Shown here: positions 8,582 to 16,385 of the stretch, piece after piece
Layout of the letters: each line of letters opens with the position of its first letter
How positions within the stretch are numbered: position 1 is the first letter of the stretch
From: DATFEN01 sp035691285
Lineage (GTDB): Bacteria > Acidobacteriota > Vicinamibacteria > Fen-336
Length of the DNA stretch: 36,040 nt
Reading direction: 5' to 3'
Assembly (NCBI GenBank): GCA_035691285.1
Contig: DASSJI010000036.1
Span: 1 to 36,040 of the forward strand
The notes under the pieces: generated by a model
The model's input: the letters and a program-made list of their open reading frames with translations, nothing else
What the model was told of the DNA's origin: nothing
Database searches by the model: none
Program-made: the position numbers and the translations under genes

Positions 8582-10458
8582 GCTTCGGATCTCCCGCCCC
8601 TGCCGCGGGGCTTCTTCTTCAATTCGAAACTCTTCATGTCCACCTCGCCCAGGAGGCGCTTGTGGAACTCGCCCGGAGGCAACGACGCCACCTCCCGCCC
8701 CGTGCCGTGCTCGATGGCGGCGAGGGCCCGCTCCCAGACCCGCTCGCGGCGCGCGATCTCGTCGGGGTCGCGCACCCGCCCGTAGTCCTGTACGAAGCGG
8801 TTGTGCCGGCACAGCATCCGGAACGCGTGCCGGGTGTCGGGTCGCCGGATCGGCAAGCCGAGGATGCGCACGTCGTTGCCGACCTCGTGGACCGGCTGGC
8901 CCCACTCGCCGTAGCCCCCGAAGATCGTCGCCAGGCGCTCCAGGGCCGTCGCCAGCTTCGGCTCGCCCACCCGGGTCAGCACCGCCTTCACCAGCGGCAG
9001 CGTCAGGTTGCGGTAGAGGGTCGGATCCGCGAGCCGCACCCCCACCCCCAGCTCCTGGCGGACCGTCTCCACCATGTCCTCGGAGCGGATGCGGTTGTCG
9101 GTCGCGAGGTGGATGCGATTGCCGATGGCCTCCGGGCTGCACAGCGCGGCCAGGATGCCCTGCGCCACGCGGTCCACCGGCACGAGGTTCAGCTCGGCGA
9201 CGCGGTCGCCCGGGAAGACGCAGGCCACGGCGGCGATGGCCCGGGCCTTGGGCATGCCGAGCAGGTCGCCTCGCGCCCGCTCGATCGCCTCCTTGGCGCG
9301 GCCGAAGGCGTTGATGGGAGCGTTGACGACCTTCGTGTCGCCCCGGTTGTTGCCCGTCCTGGAGTCCCCGATGACGATCGACGGCAGCAGCTGCGCGACG
9401 CGCAGGCCCTTCTCCACCAGGAAGCGGTCGGTCTCGATGGAGGCCATCGCCTTCGTCAGCTCGTAGAAGTTGTTGTAGAAGTGCCGCGGGAAGACGAGGG
9501 CGCTCTCCTGGGCGATCGAGCGCTTCTTGCGCCCGTGGATGTACGAGGTCTCGATGGCCACGTGCTGGGCGAACGGCGAGCCCGGCGTCCGCTGGAGGCC
9601 ATGGGAGAAGCGGAGCGCGTTCAGGCTCCCCAGCACGTTCGCGCGGAAGGAGTTCTCGTAGGCGTCGTCGAAGGACACGCTGGCCGCGCAGTGGACGACG
9701 TGGGTCACGCTCTTCCGCAGCCGCTCGAGCTCGGTGGGCGCGATCCCGAGGTCGGGCTTCTCGATGTCGCCGGCCAGGAACCGGAAGCGGCGGGCCCGCG
9801 CGCCCGTGATGTGCAGGCGCTTCAACAAGAGCGCTCCGCGCTCGGCGGGCTGCACCACCTTCACGACCTCCTTGGTCTTCGGGTCGCGGATCGTCTCGGG
9901 CCGCACCACGGCCACCACCTCGGCGATGCGACGGTCGGAGGCGGCCTGGAACAGGATCTCCTTGCCCAGGAAACCCGTCGCGCCGGTCACGAGGACGCGC
10001 AGGCGAGGATTGCGTCCTCGCGCCCGCAGCAGCGACCTGGCCTCGCGTTGCAGCTTCTCGACGCGCTCCCGCACCTGCTTCTCGCTCAGGTGCGTGTGCT
10101 CGCGGAAGCGGAACGCGTACCCGCGTTCCGCGACGCCCAGCAGGTTCTTGGCGCGGCGCCGCGCGTCCTCGCTGCCCGTGACGGCGCCGACCCCGCCGGC
10201 GACAAGGCGGCCCAGGCCGGTGAGCGCCCGCAGGCCCTGGCGGACCACGCGCTCCTGCCCGGTCAAGCCGATCACGCGGCTCGCGACGAACTGCGCGGCC
10301 ACCTCGGCCGGATGGCGGTCGCGATGGGCGTGGACGAGCAGCTCGTCGGGGTCGATCGGCCCGGGAATCTCACGTCCCGTCTGGGGGTCGACGCGGGCGA
10401 TGTAGCGCGAGGGCGTGAGGTCCGGCTCTTCGGCCTCGGCCTTCCGCGCGCGAGCCAC
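8578..10458 (-). CDS. fatty acyl-CoA/ACP reductase-like protein (NAD_binding_4, male-sterility type SDR)
   Basis: A 626-residue protein. An N-terminal extension of about 150 mostly helical residues has no clear match. It is followed by the extended-SDR reductase domain: cofactor loop TGATGFLG (158-165), VVHCAASVSFDD, and active site YELTK (Tyr332, Lys336) preceded by FPRHFYNNF. The C-terminal region carries the NLVPVDRVAQGILAAL segment typical of fatty acyl reductases. The family reduces acyl-CoA or acyl-ACP to aldehyde or alcohol, often for wax esters or ether lipids. It is the first gene of a six-gene overlapping minus-strand operon. GTG 10458 lacks a clear Shine-Dalgarno; a TAGAAT box ends 10 nt upstream. 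A carboxylic-acid or epimerase-type reaction cannot be excluded. Confidence 0.75.
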   Translation of the reverse strand: MARARKAEAEEPDLTPSRYIARVDPQTGREIPGPIDPDELLVHAHRDRHPAEVAAQFVASRVIGLTGQERVVRQGLRALTGLGRLVAGGVGAVTGSEDARRRAKNLLGVAERGYAFRFREHTHLSEKQVRERVEKLQREARSLLRARGRNPRLRVLVTGATGFLGKEILFQAASDRRIAEVVAVVRPETIRDPKTKEVVKVVQPAERGALLLKRLHITGARARRFRFLAGDIEKPDLGIAPTELERLRKSVTHVVHCAASVSFDDAYENSFRANVLGSLNALRFSHGLQRTPGSPFAQHVAIETSYIHGRKKRSIAQESALVFPRHFYNNFYELTKAMASIETDRFLVEKGLRVAQLLPSIVIGDSRTGNNRGDTKVVNAPINAFGRAKEAIERARGDLLGMPKARAIAAVACVFPGDRVAELNLVPVDRVAQGILAALCSPEAIGNRIHLATDNRIRSEDMVETVRQELGVGVRLADPTLYRNLTLPLVKAVLTRVGEPKLATALERLATIFGGYGEWGQPVHEVGNDVRILGLPIRRPDTRHAFRMLCRHNRFVQDYGRVRDPDEIARRERVWERALAAIEHGTGREVASLPPGEFHKRLLGEVDMKSFELKKKPRGRGGRSEA

Positions 10459-10532
10459 GGTGGCGGGGATTCTAGCTTATAGTCTCGCGGGCGATCCGAG
10501 CCCTCGTCACAGAAGCGTCACGAGAGCGGGCC

Positions 10533-13500
10533 ATGGGCTATCCGGACAGGGCTGCGGCGCTCCTGGGTCTCGAGCCGGGCGAAGGCCGCGCAGCGGGCCT
10601 GATGGCGGCCCACTCCTTCGCCCTCGGCCTCTCGACCGTCTTCTTCGAGACCGCCGCCAGCGCGCTCTTCCTGTCCCACTTCCAGAAGGACGCGCTGCCC
10701 TACGTCTACATCGCCGCGGCGCTGCTCAACACCGCGATCGGGGTCGTCTACTCCGCCGCCCTCGACCGCCTGCCCTTCGCCCGCCTGATGCAGGGCACGC
10801 TTCTCGCGCTCCTCCTCTCGGTGCTGGGGCTCAGGGGAGGACTGGCCCTGGCGTCGGCCGGCTGGCTCTTCTTCGTCCTGCTGGTCTTCTACCGGATCCT
10901 GTCGGCCTTGACCGACCTCGAGTACTGGGCCGTGGCGGCGCGTCTCTACGACGTGCGCCAGGCCAAACGGCTCTACGGCGTGATCGGCACGGGCGAGGTG
11001 GTGGCCCGCATCCTCGGCTCGTTCTCCGTGCCGCTCCTTCTGCGGCTCGTCGGAGTGCGCGACCTGCTCGTGCTGTCCGCCGTGGCGCTCCTGGCCTGCA
11101 TCGGCCTCCTGGCCCGGATCCTGCCGATGGCTGCCGAGCCAGCGGCCCGCGCGCGCGCTGCTCGCGGCTTCGGCGGCCTGCGCGCCTTCGCGCGCCTGCT
11201 CGGCAACGCCTACCTCCTGACCCTGTTCGCCACGATCGTCTTCGGCGTGCTGGCCAAGTACTTCGTGGACTACGCCTTCCTCGGCGCCCTCAAGACCCGC
11301 TACGCCGACCCGGCACGCCTGGCGTCCTTCTTCGCGCTGTTCTCGGGCACGACCCAGGTTCTGAGCCTGCTGGCCCGCCTCTTCGTCTCCGGACCGCTGA
11401 TCGAACGGCACGGGATCCGCTTCGGCCTCGTGGTGCTGCCGCTGTTCCAGCTCGTGTGCACTGCGCTCATCGTGCTCGACAGCGCCCTGTTCGGCGACCT
11501 GGGGGCCGTGTTCTGGCTCGCGATCGCCAACCAAGGCGTCTACAAGGTCCTGAAGCACCCGATCGACAGCCCGTCCTTCAAGGTGCTCTATCAGCCCCTG
11601 CGGCGCGACCAGCGCCTTGCGGCGCAGATCGCCGTCGAGACGATGGTCACGCCGATCACGACCGGCCTGGCCGGCGCCGTGATGCTGTTCTTCACCGTGG
11701 TGGTCCCCTACACGCCCGCCCGCTTCGGGGCCGTGATGCTCGTCGCCTTCGCGGGCTGGGTGGTCGTCGCCAGGCGTGCGGGGCGCGCCTATTCCACGGC
11801 CCTGGTCCACGCGCTGCGCGGACGCCTCGCGCACGACGGGGCCTTCGAGTGGAGCGACGCCCGCAGCGTCGCGGTCCTCGAGGAGACCCTGAAGAGTGAG
11901 CGGCCCGCCGACGTGCTCTTCGCCCTCGACCTCCTCGAGCGCAGCGGCCATCCCCGCTACGCCTCGGATCTCCTGTCCCTCCTCGACCATCCGAACGCCG
12001 AGGTGCGCCGAGCGGCGCTGCTGCGGGTCGAGCGCGTGCGGCCCCCGGGCGCGGCCATCGGTGTGAGCGGCCGACTCGCAGTCGAGACCCACGACGGCGC
12101 TCGCGAGGCCGCCGTGCGCGCGCTGCTGGCCCTCGACGCGCAGCAGGCGTTGCCGTGCCTGTTGGCGGCCCTCGACAGCCCTTCGCCCGGGGTGCGGGCC
12201 GCGTCCGCGGCCGGGTTGTCGAGGCAGGGCCTGGAGGGCGCCGCCCGCACCCTCCGGGACATGGCGGAGTCGCGCCAGCAGGCGGAACGCGTCGCCGTGG
12301 CGCGAGTCTCCGGAGACGTGCGCCATCCGGCGTCGGGCGAGCTGCTCCTTCGCCTGATGCGCGATCCGGTGCCGGCAGTGAGGCGTGCCGCCCACGCCGC
12401 GGCGGGGCGCCTCGCGGACCCCTCCCTGCTCGCGGCCCTGGTCCGCGGCGTCGGCGACCTGCACGCCGGCGGCACGGTCAGCGCGGCGCTCCTGGCCGCC
12501 GGAGGCGCTGCGGTCCCGGATCTGCTCGCCGCCTTCCGAGGCGCCGCGGAGCCGCGGCTGCGCATCGGCGTCGCCCGGGTACTGGGCCGCATCCGCGACC
12601 CGCGCGCCCAGGCCTTCCTGCGCGAGGAGCGCCGCTTCCCCGACGAAGGCGTGCGCACCGCCGTGCTGGAGGCGCTCCGCGCCTCCGGGCACCGCGCCGG
12701 GGAGAGCGACGCCTCGGAGGTCGAGGAGGACGTCCGACGCGAGGTCGACGACGCCGCCGCCATGCTGGCGGCCCGCCGCGACCTCGGGGCCGCGTCCGAG
12801 TGGGCGCTCCTCGGAAGCGCTCTGGACGCCGAGGTGGGCCGGAACCGCAGCCGGCTGTTCCTGCTCCTCTCCTTCCTCCACGACCCGAGGGCGATCCTCC
12901 GAGCGCGGGACAACCTGGCGCATCCCGCCAAGGAGCGGCGCGCCTATGCCCACGAGGTCCTCGAGGTCACGCTACCCCGCGCGACGCGGGAGCTGGTGAT
13001 GCCGCTCCTCGAGGAGCTGCCTGCCGAGGCGCGGCTCGAGCGGCTCGAGGAGGTCCTCCCGCAGCCTCGTAGGGACGCCGACGAGCGCGTCCGCGAGGTG
13101 CTGGAGCTGCCGCCGGGGTGGGTCACGCCGTGGACTCGGGCGGCCGCCCTCTACTGCGTCGGCCGGGCCGGGCGGCGAGCCCAGCGGACGCTGGTGGCCG
13201 CCATCGCCGCCCAGGACGGCGCGTGGCTCGTTCGCGAGACGGCCGCCTGGGCCGCCGCCGCGCTCGGCGTCGCGGGATTCGAGAAAGAAGAGAGGGGCAC
13301 GATGCTGACGTTGGAGCGGGTCATCATCTTGAAGTCCGTCGAGATGTTCGAGGGCGCGTCCGAGGAGGCCCTCGCCGACGTGGCCTCGATCCTGGAGGAG
13401 GTCGAGATCCCCCGCGGGCAGGTGATCTTCCGCAAGGGCGACCTCGGCGACAGCCTCTACGTGATCGTGGAAGGCGCCGTGCGCGTCTTCGACGGCGAGA

Positions 13501-13778
13501 CCACCGTCGGAACGCTGGGCGAGCGCGACATCTTCGGCGAGCTGGCCCTCCTCGACCCGGAGCCGCGCTCGGCGTCGATCATGGCGATCGAGGACTCGAA
13601 GCTCTTCCGCCTGGATCGGGAGGCGTTCTCGGAGCTCATGGCCGCGAACATCGAGATCGTCCGCGGCGTGCTCCACGTCCTGTGCGAGCGCCTTCGGCGC
13701 CAGACCGCCGACGCCTTTACAGCCCGTTCCGACTCGCGTACAAATGCGCCGCTCGTTCCCAAAGGGGGCCTGGCATGA
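10533..13778 (+). CDS. MFS/NTT-like transporter fused to HEAT repeats and a cNMP-binding domain
   Basis: A 1081-residue protein with three parts. Residues about 1-425 form roughly twelve membrane helices resembling the ATP/ADP-translocase (NTT/Npt)-like branch of MFS proteins, with the recurring QAKRLYGVIGTGEV loop. Residues about 430-900 are HEAT/PBS-lyase-type repeats (for example PNAEVRRAALLRVE, DPVPAVRRAAHAAA). Residues about 930-1060 are a cyclic-nucleotide-binding domain with an intact phosphate-binding cassette (FGELALLDPEPRSASI, with the conserved Glu and Arg). A cytoplasmic regulatory arm that senses cAMP or cGMP and controls transport is the obvious reading, but the substrate is unknown. 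The stop overlaps the start of the porin gene (ATGA). A homologous transporter-HEAT protein without the cNMP domain lies at 17904-20639. Confidence 0.85.
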   Translation: MGYPDRAAALLGLEPGEGRAAGLMAAHSFALGLSTVFFETAASALFLSHFQKDALPYVYIAAALLNTAIGVVYSAALDRLPFARLMQGTLLALLLSVLGLRGGLALASAGWLFFVLLVFYRILSALTDLEYWAVAARLYDVRQAKRLYGVIGTGEVVARILGSFSVPLLLRLVGVRDLLVLSAVALLACIGLLARILPMAAEPAARARAARGFGGLRAFARLLGNAYLLTLFATIVFGVLAKYFVDYAFLGALKTRYADPARLASFFALFSGTTQVLSLLARLFVSGPLIERHGIRFGLVVLPLFQLVCTALIVLDSALFGDLGAVFWLAIANQGVYKVLKHPIDSPSFKVLYQPLRRDQRLAAQIAVETMVTPITTGLAGAVMLFFTVVVPYTPARFGAVMLVAFAGWVVVARRAGRAYSTALVHALRGRLAHDGAFEWSDARSVAVLEETLKSERPADVLFALDLLERSGHPRYASDLLSLLDHPNAEVRRAALLRVERVRPPGAAIGVSGRLAVETHDGAREAAVRALLALDAQQALPCLLAALDSPSPGVRAASAAGLSRQGLEGAARTLRDMAESRQQAERVAVARVSGDVRHPASGELLLRLMRDPVPAVRRAAHAAAGRLADPSLLAALVRGVGDLHAGGTVSAALLAAGGAAVPDLLAAFRGAAEPRLRIGVARVLGRIRDPRAQAFLREERRFPDEGVRTAVLEALRASGHRAGESDASEVEEDVRREVDDAAAMLAARRDLGAASEWALLGSALDAEVGRNRSRLFLLLSFLHDPRAILRARDNLAHPAKERRAYAHEVLEVTLPRATRELVMPLLEELPAEARLERLEEVLPQPRRDADERVREVLELPPGWVTPWTRAAALYCVGRAGRRAQRTLVAAIAAQDGAWLVRETAAWAAAALGVAGFEKEERGTMLTLERVIILKSVEMFEGASEEALADVASILEEVEIPRGQVIFRKGDLGDSLYVIVEGAVRVFDGETTVGTLGERDIFGELALLDPEPRSASIMAIEDSKLFRLDREAFSELMAANIEIVRGVLHVLCERLRRQTADAFTARSDSRTNAPLVPKGGLA

Positions 13779-14944
13779 GTGGCTCGCGCCGCGCGGCCGC
13801 AGCCGTCCTCGTCCTCGGCATCGCGGTGCGGGTCGCGGGCGACGAGGCGGACGACGCGAAGAAGAAGCCGTTCGAGCTGTACTGGAAGGAAGGACAGACG
13901 GTCTTCAGGACCGACGACTTCCAGCTGGGCCTCAGCAACCGGATCCAGTTCCGCTTCGAGCGCCTCACGCCGGAGAACGACACCCGGATCCCCGGCACGG
14001 CCCAACCGGGGGACTCCATTTCGACCTTCAAGATCCGGCGCGCCAAGACCCAGCTCGAGGGCTGGTTCTGGAAGCGCGAGATCCAGTTCGAGCTGCAGAT
14101 CGGATGGGCCGGCTCGGACGCAACGGGAGGCTCCGCCACCTTCAGCGGGCTGGAGGACGCCCTCCTGAACTGGGACGCTTCGAAGAGCGGCGCGTTCATG
14201 GTCCAGGTCGGGCAGTTCAAGGTCCCGTTCGGGCGCCAGGAGCTGACCTCGTCGGAAAGACAGCAGTTCGTCGACCGCTCGATACTCTCGGGCGAGTTCA
14301 CGCGCAGCCGCGACGTGGGAGTGCAGGTCTGGGGCCGGGTGGCCTCGGACAAGCTGGAGTACCGAGCCGGAGTCTTCAACGGCAACGGACGCAATCGGCC
14401 GATCAACGACAACGACAAGCTTCAGTACGACGCCCGCCTGACCTTCGAGCCCTTCGGCCCCGTTGGCTACTCGGAGTCCGACTTCGAGTCGAAGGACAGG
14501 CCCCTCGTGGCCCTGGCCCTCGAGTTCGAGGACAACGACAACGCCCGCGCCACCAGCGCGCCCCCGGGCGGCTTCGTCGCCAACTTCCACGACACCACGT
14601 TCGGCGCCGACGTCGTCTTAAAGTATCGGGGCTTCTCCGCCTACGGCGAGCTGTTCCTCCGCGAGCGCGACCCCGAGCAGGGCGAGTCGTTCGACTCCGA
14701 CGGCTACGTCATCCAGTCGGGCTGCTTCCTGAAGCGCGACGTGTTCGAGCTGGCGTTCCGCTACGCGTCCTGGGATCCGTCGGACGCGACGCCCGGCGAC
14801 GATCAGACGGAGATCGGCGGCGCCGCGAACTACTACTTCCTCAAGCACCGTCTCAAGCTGCAGGCCGACTACCGATCCGTCGACGACGACGCCCAGGATC
14901 GCAACCTCAAGGAGCTGCGCTTCCAGCTCCAGTTCGTCTTCTGA
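13775..14944 (+). CDS. phosphate-selective porin O/P family outer-membrane protein
   Basis: A 389-residue protein with a short signal peptide (RRAAAAVLVLGIAVRVAGDE). The beta-strand-rich body has the family pattern: FQLGLSNRIQFRF, the IRRAKTQLEGWFWKREIQFE segment, VGQFKVPFGRQELTSS, and a final strand ending in aromatic residues (LRFQLQFVF). This fits the Porin_O_P group, whose studied members pass phosphate, pyrophosphate or other anions. ATG 13775 is preceded by AAAGGGGG and overlaps the transporter stop by ATGA, excluding the long open frame from 13118. Coupling to a putative nucleotide/phosphate-type transporter suggests the two form an outer/inner membrane uptake pair. Confidence 0.85.
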   Translation: MSGSRRAAAAVLVLGIAVRVAGDEADDAKKKPFELYWKEGQTVFRTDDFQLGLSNRIQFRFERLTPENDTRIPGTAQPGDSISTFKIRRAKTQLEGWFWKREIQFELQIGWAGSDATGGSATFSGLEDALLNWDASKSGAFMVQVGQFKVPFGRQELTSSERQQFVDRSILSGEFTRSRDVGVQVWGRVASDKLEYRAGVFNGNGRNRPINDNDKLQYDARLTFEPFGPVGYSESDFESKDRPLVALALEFEDNDNARATSAPPGGFVANFHDTTFGADVVLKYRGFSAYGELFLRERDPEQGESFDSDGYVIQSGCFLKRDVFELAFRYASWDPSDATPGDDQTEIGGAANYYFLKHRLKLQADYRSVDDDAQDRNLKELRFQLQFVF

Positions 14945-14951
14945 GGCAGCC

Positions 14952-16298
14952 ATGAAGCGGCTCCTCCCCCTGGCGCTGGCCGGAGCGGCGCTCCTTGCGG
15001 CGCCGCCGAGCCGGCCTGATCCCGGCCGTGGAGATGTCGTCGGCCGGTCCGTCCTCGAGGCGCTGGCGTCGAGGCCGCGGGTCCGCGTGGTCGTGGCCCT
15101 CCGCGATCCCGAGGTGTCGGCCCGGGCCTCCGAGCTCGACCGCCGCGTGGCCGAGGTGCGGACCCTCGTGGACGCCGTCGTCTCGGACCTGCCGCCCGAC
15201 TCCTTCCTGCTGGTCCACCGCTTCGAGGCGATCAGCGCCATCGTGGGAGAGGCGACCCTCGAGGCCGTCGAGCGTCTCGCCGCCGACCCCGACGTGCTGA
15301 AGGTCGACCTCGACGTGTCCGGCCACGCCGGCACCGGCGAGAGCGTGCCGCTCATCCGGGGCGACGACGTGCGCGACGCGGGTGTCACGGGACGCGGCGT
15401 GGTGGTGGCCGTGGTGGACACCGGCGTCGACACGGACCACCCCGACCTCAAGGACGCCATCGTGGACCAGCAGTGCTTCTGCGCCTCGGCCAGCGGCGCG
15501 GGCTGCTGCCCGAACGGCGCCACGAGCATGAGCGGCGCCGGCGCCGCCGAGGACGACCAGGGCCACGGCACCAACGTCGCCGGGATCATCGTGGGCCGCG
15601 GCCGCGTCGCGAGGCGCGGCGTCGCGCCGGAAGCGTCACTCGTGGCGATCAAGGCCCTGGACGCCCAGGGCGGCTTCTCGAGCACGACCCAGATCCTCCA
15701 GGCCTTCGACTATGTGCTCACGCGCCGCCCGGAGGTCCGCGTCATGAACTTCAGCCTCGGGACCGCCCAGCTCTTCCCCGGCGTCTGCGACAACGACGCC
15801 TCCTTCACCGTCTCCTTCGCCCAGGCGATCAACGGCCTTCGCGGACGCGGCACGCTGACGTTCGCGTCCTCTCTCAACAACGGCTCCGGGACCTCCATCG
15901 GGCTGCCGGCGTGCATCGGCGCCGCCGTGGCCGTCGGCGCCGTCTACGACGGCAACGTCGGCAGCGTCGTGTTCGGCTGCACCGACGCCACGACGCGGGC
16001 CGACCAGGTGGCGTGCTTCTCGAACAGCAACTCCGTGGTGGACCTGCTCGCGCCCGGGGCGTCGATCACCGCTGCCGGACGCGGCGGCGGCACGTCCACG
16101 TTCCTCGGCACCTCGCAGGCCTGCCCCCACGCGGCGGGCGCCGCCGCGCTCTTGATCTCGGCCCGCTCGAGCCTCACCGCCGACCAGGTCGAGGCCGCCC
16201 TCAAGAACACCGGCGTGGCGATCACCGACCCGAAGAACGGCGTCTCGATCCGCCGCATCGACGTCAAGGCGGCACTGGACCAGGCGCGAACCTTCTGA
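14952..16298 (+). CDS. secreted S8 (subtilisin-like) serine peptidase
   Basis: A 448-residue protein with an N-terminal signal peptide (LLPLALAGAALLAAPPS), an inhibitor_I9-like propeptide (about 40-120) and a catalytic domain. The triad is clear: Asp156 in VVDTGVD, His205 in GHGTNVAG and Ser388 in GTSQACPHAAGAAAL. The oxyanion Asn probably lies in SSLNNGSG (309/310) rather than the usual AAGN. It contains several Cys residues: a cluster just before the catalytic His (QQCFCASASGAGCCPNG) and others near 279, 321, 343 and 355, so disulfides in the periplasm or outside are likely. It starts 7 nt after the porin stop with GAGG upstream and is probably in the same operon. Substrate unknown. Confidence 0.9.
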   Translation: MKRLLPLALAGAALLAAPPSRPDPGRGDVVGRSVLEALASRPRVRVVVALRDPEVSARASELDRRVAEVRTLVDAVVSDLPPDSFLLVHRFEAISAIVGEATLEAVERLAADPDVLKVDLDVSGHAGTGESVPLIRGDDVRDAGVTGRGVVVAVVDTGVDTDHPDLKDAIVDQQCFCASASGAGCCPNGATSMSGAGAAEDDQGHGTNVAGIIVGRGRVARRGVAPEASLVAIKALDAQGGFSSTTQILQAFDYVLTRRPEVRVMNFSLGTAQLFPGVCDNDASFTVSFAQAINGLRGRGTLTFASSLNNGSGTSIGLPACIGAAVAVGAVYDGNVGSVVFGCTDATTRADQVACFSNSNSVVDLLAPGASITAAGRGGGTSTFLGTSQACPHAAGAAALLISARSSLTADQVEAALKNTGVAITDPKNGVSIRRIDVKAALDQARTF

Positions 16299-16374
16299 GG
16301 AGCGGCGCTCAGAAATCCTTCGACGTGACCGTCCTCTCCAGCGTCGTGACGCGGTCGCGGTCGTGGGCCGCTGC

Positions 16375-16380
16375 TAGACT
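16375..16380 (+). promoter_or_regulatory. -10-like box 5 nt before the GTG of the solute-binding protein gene
   Basis: TAGACT followed by five bases and then GTG 16386; no Shine-Dalgarno is present. The same hexamer is the -10 of the promoter at 2616-2621. No convincing -35 lies 16-18 bp upstream (CGGTCG), so support is limited to the box and its position. Confidence 0.35.
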
Positions 16381-16385
16381 GAGCC

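Noticed and set aside
13118..13774. Upstream extension of the porin frame
   Set aside because: It reads the HEAT/cNMP gene out of frame. A Shine-Dalgarno and signal peptide support ATG 13775.
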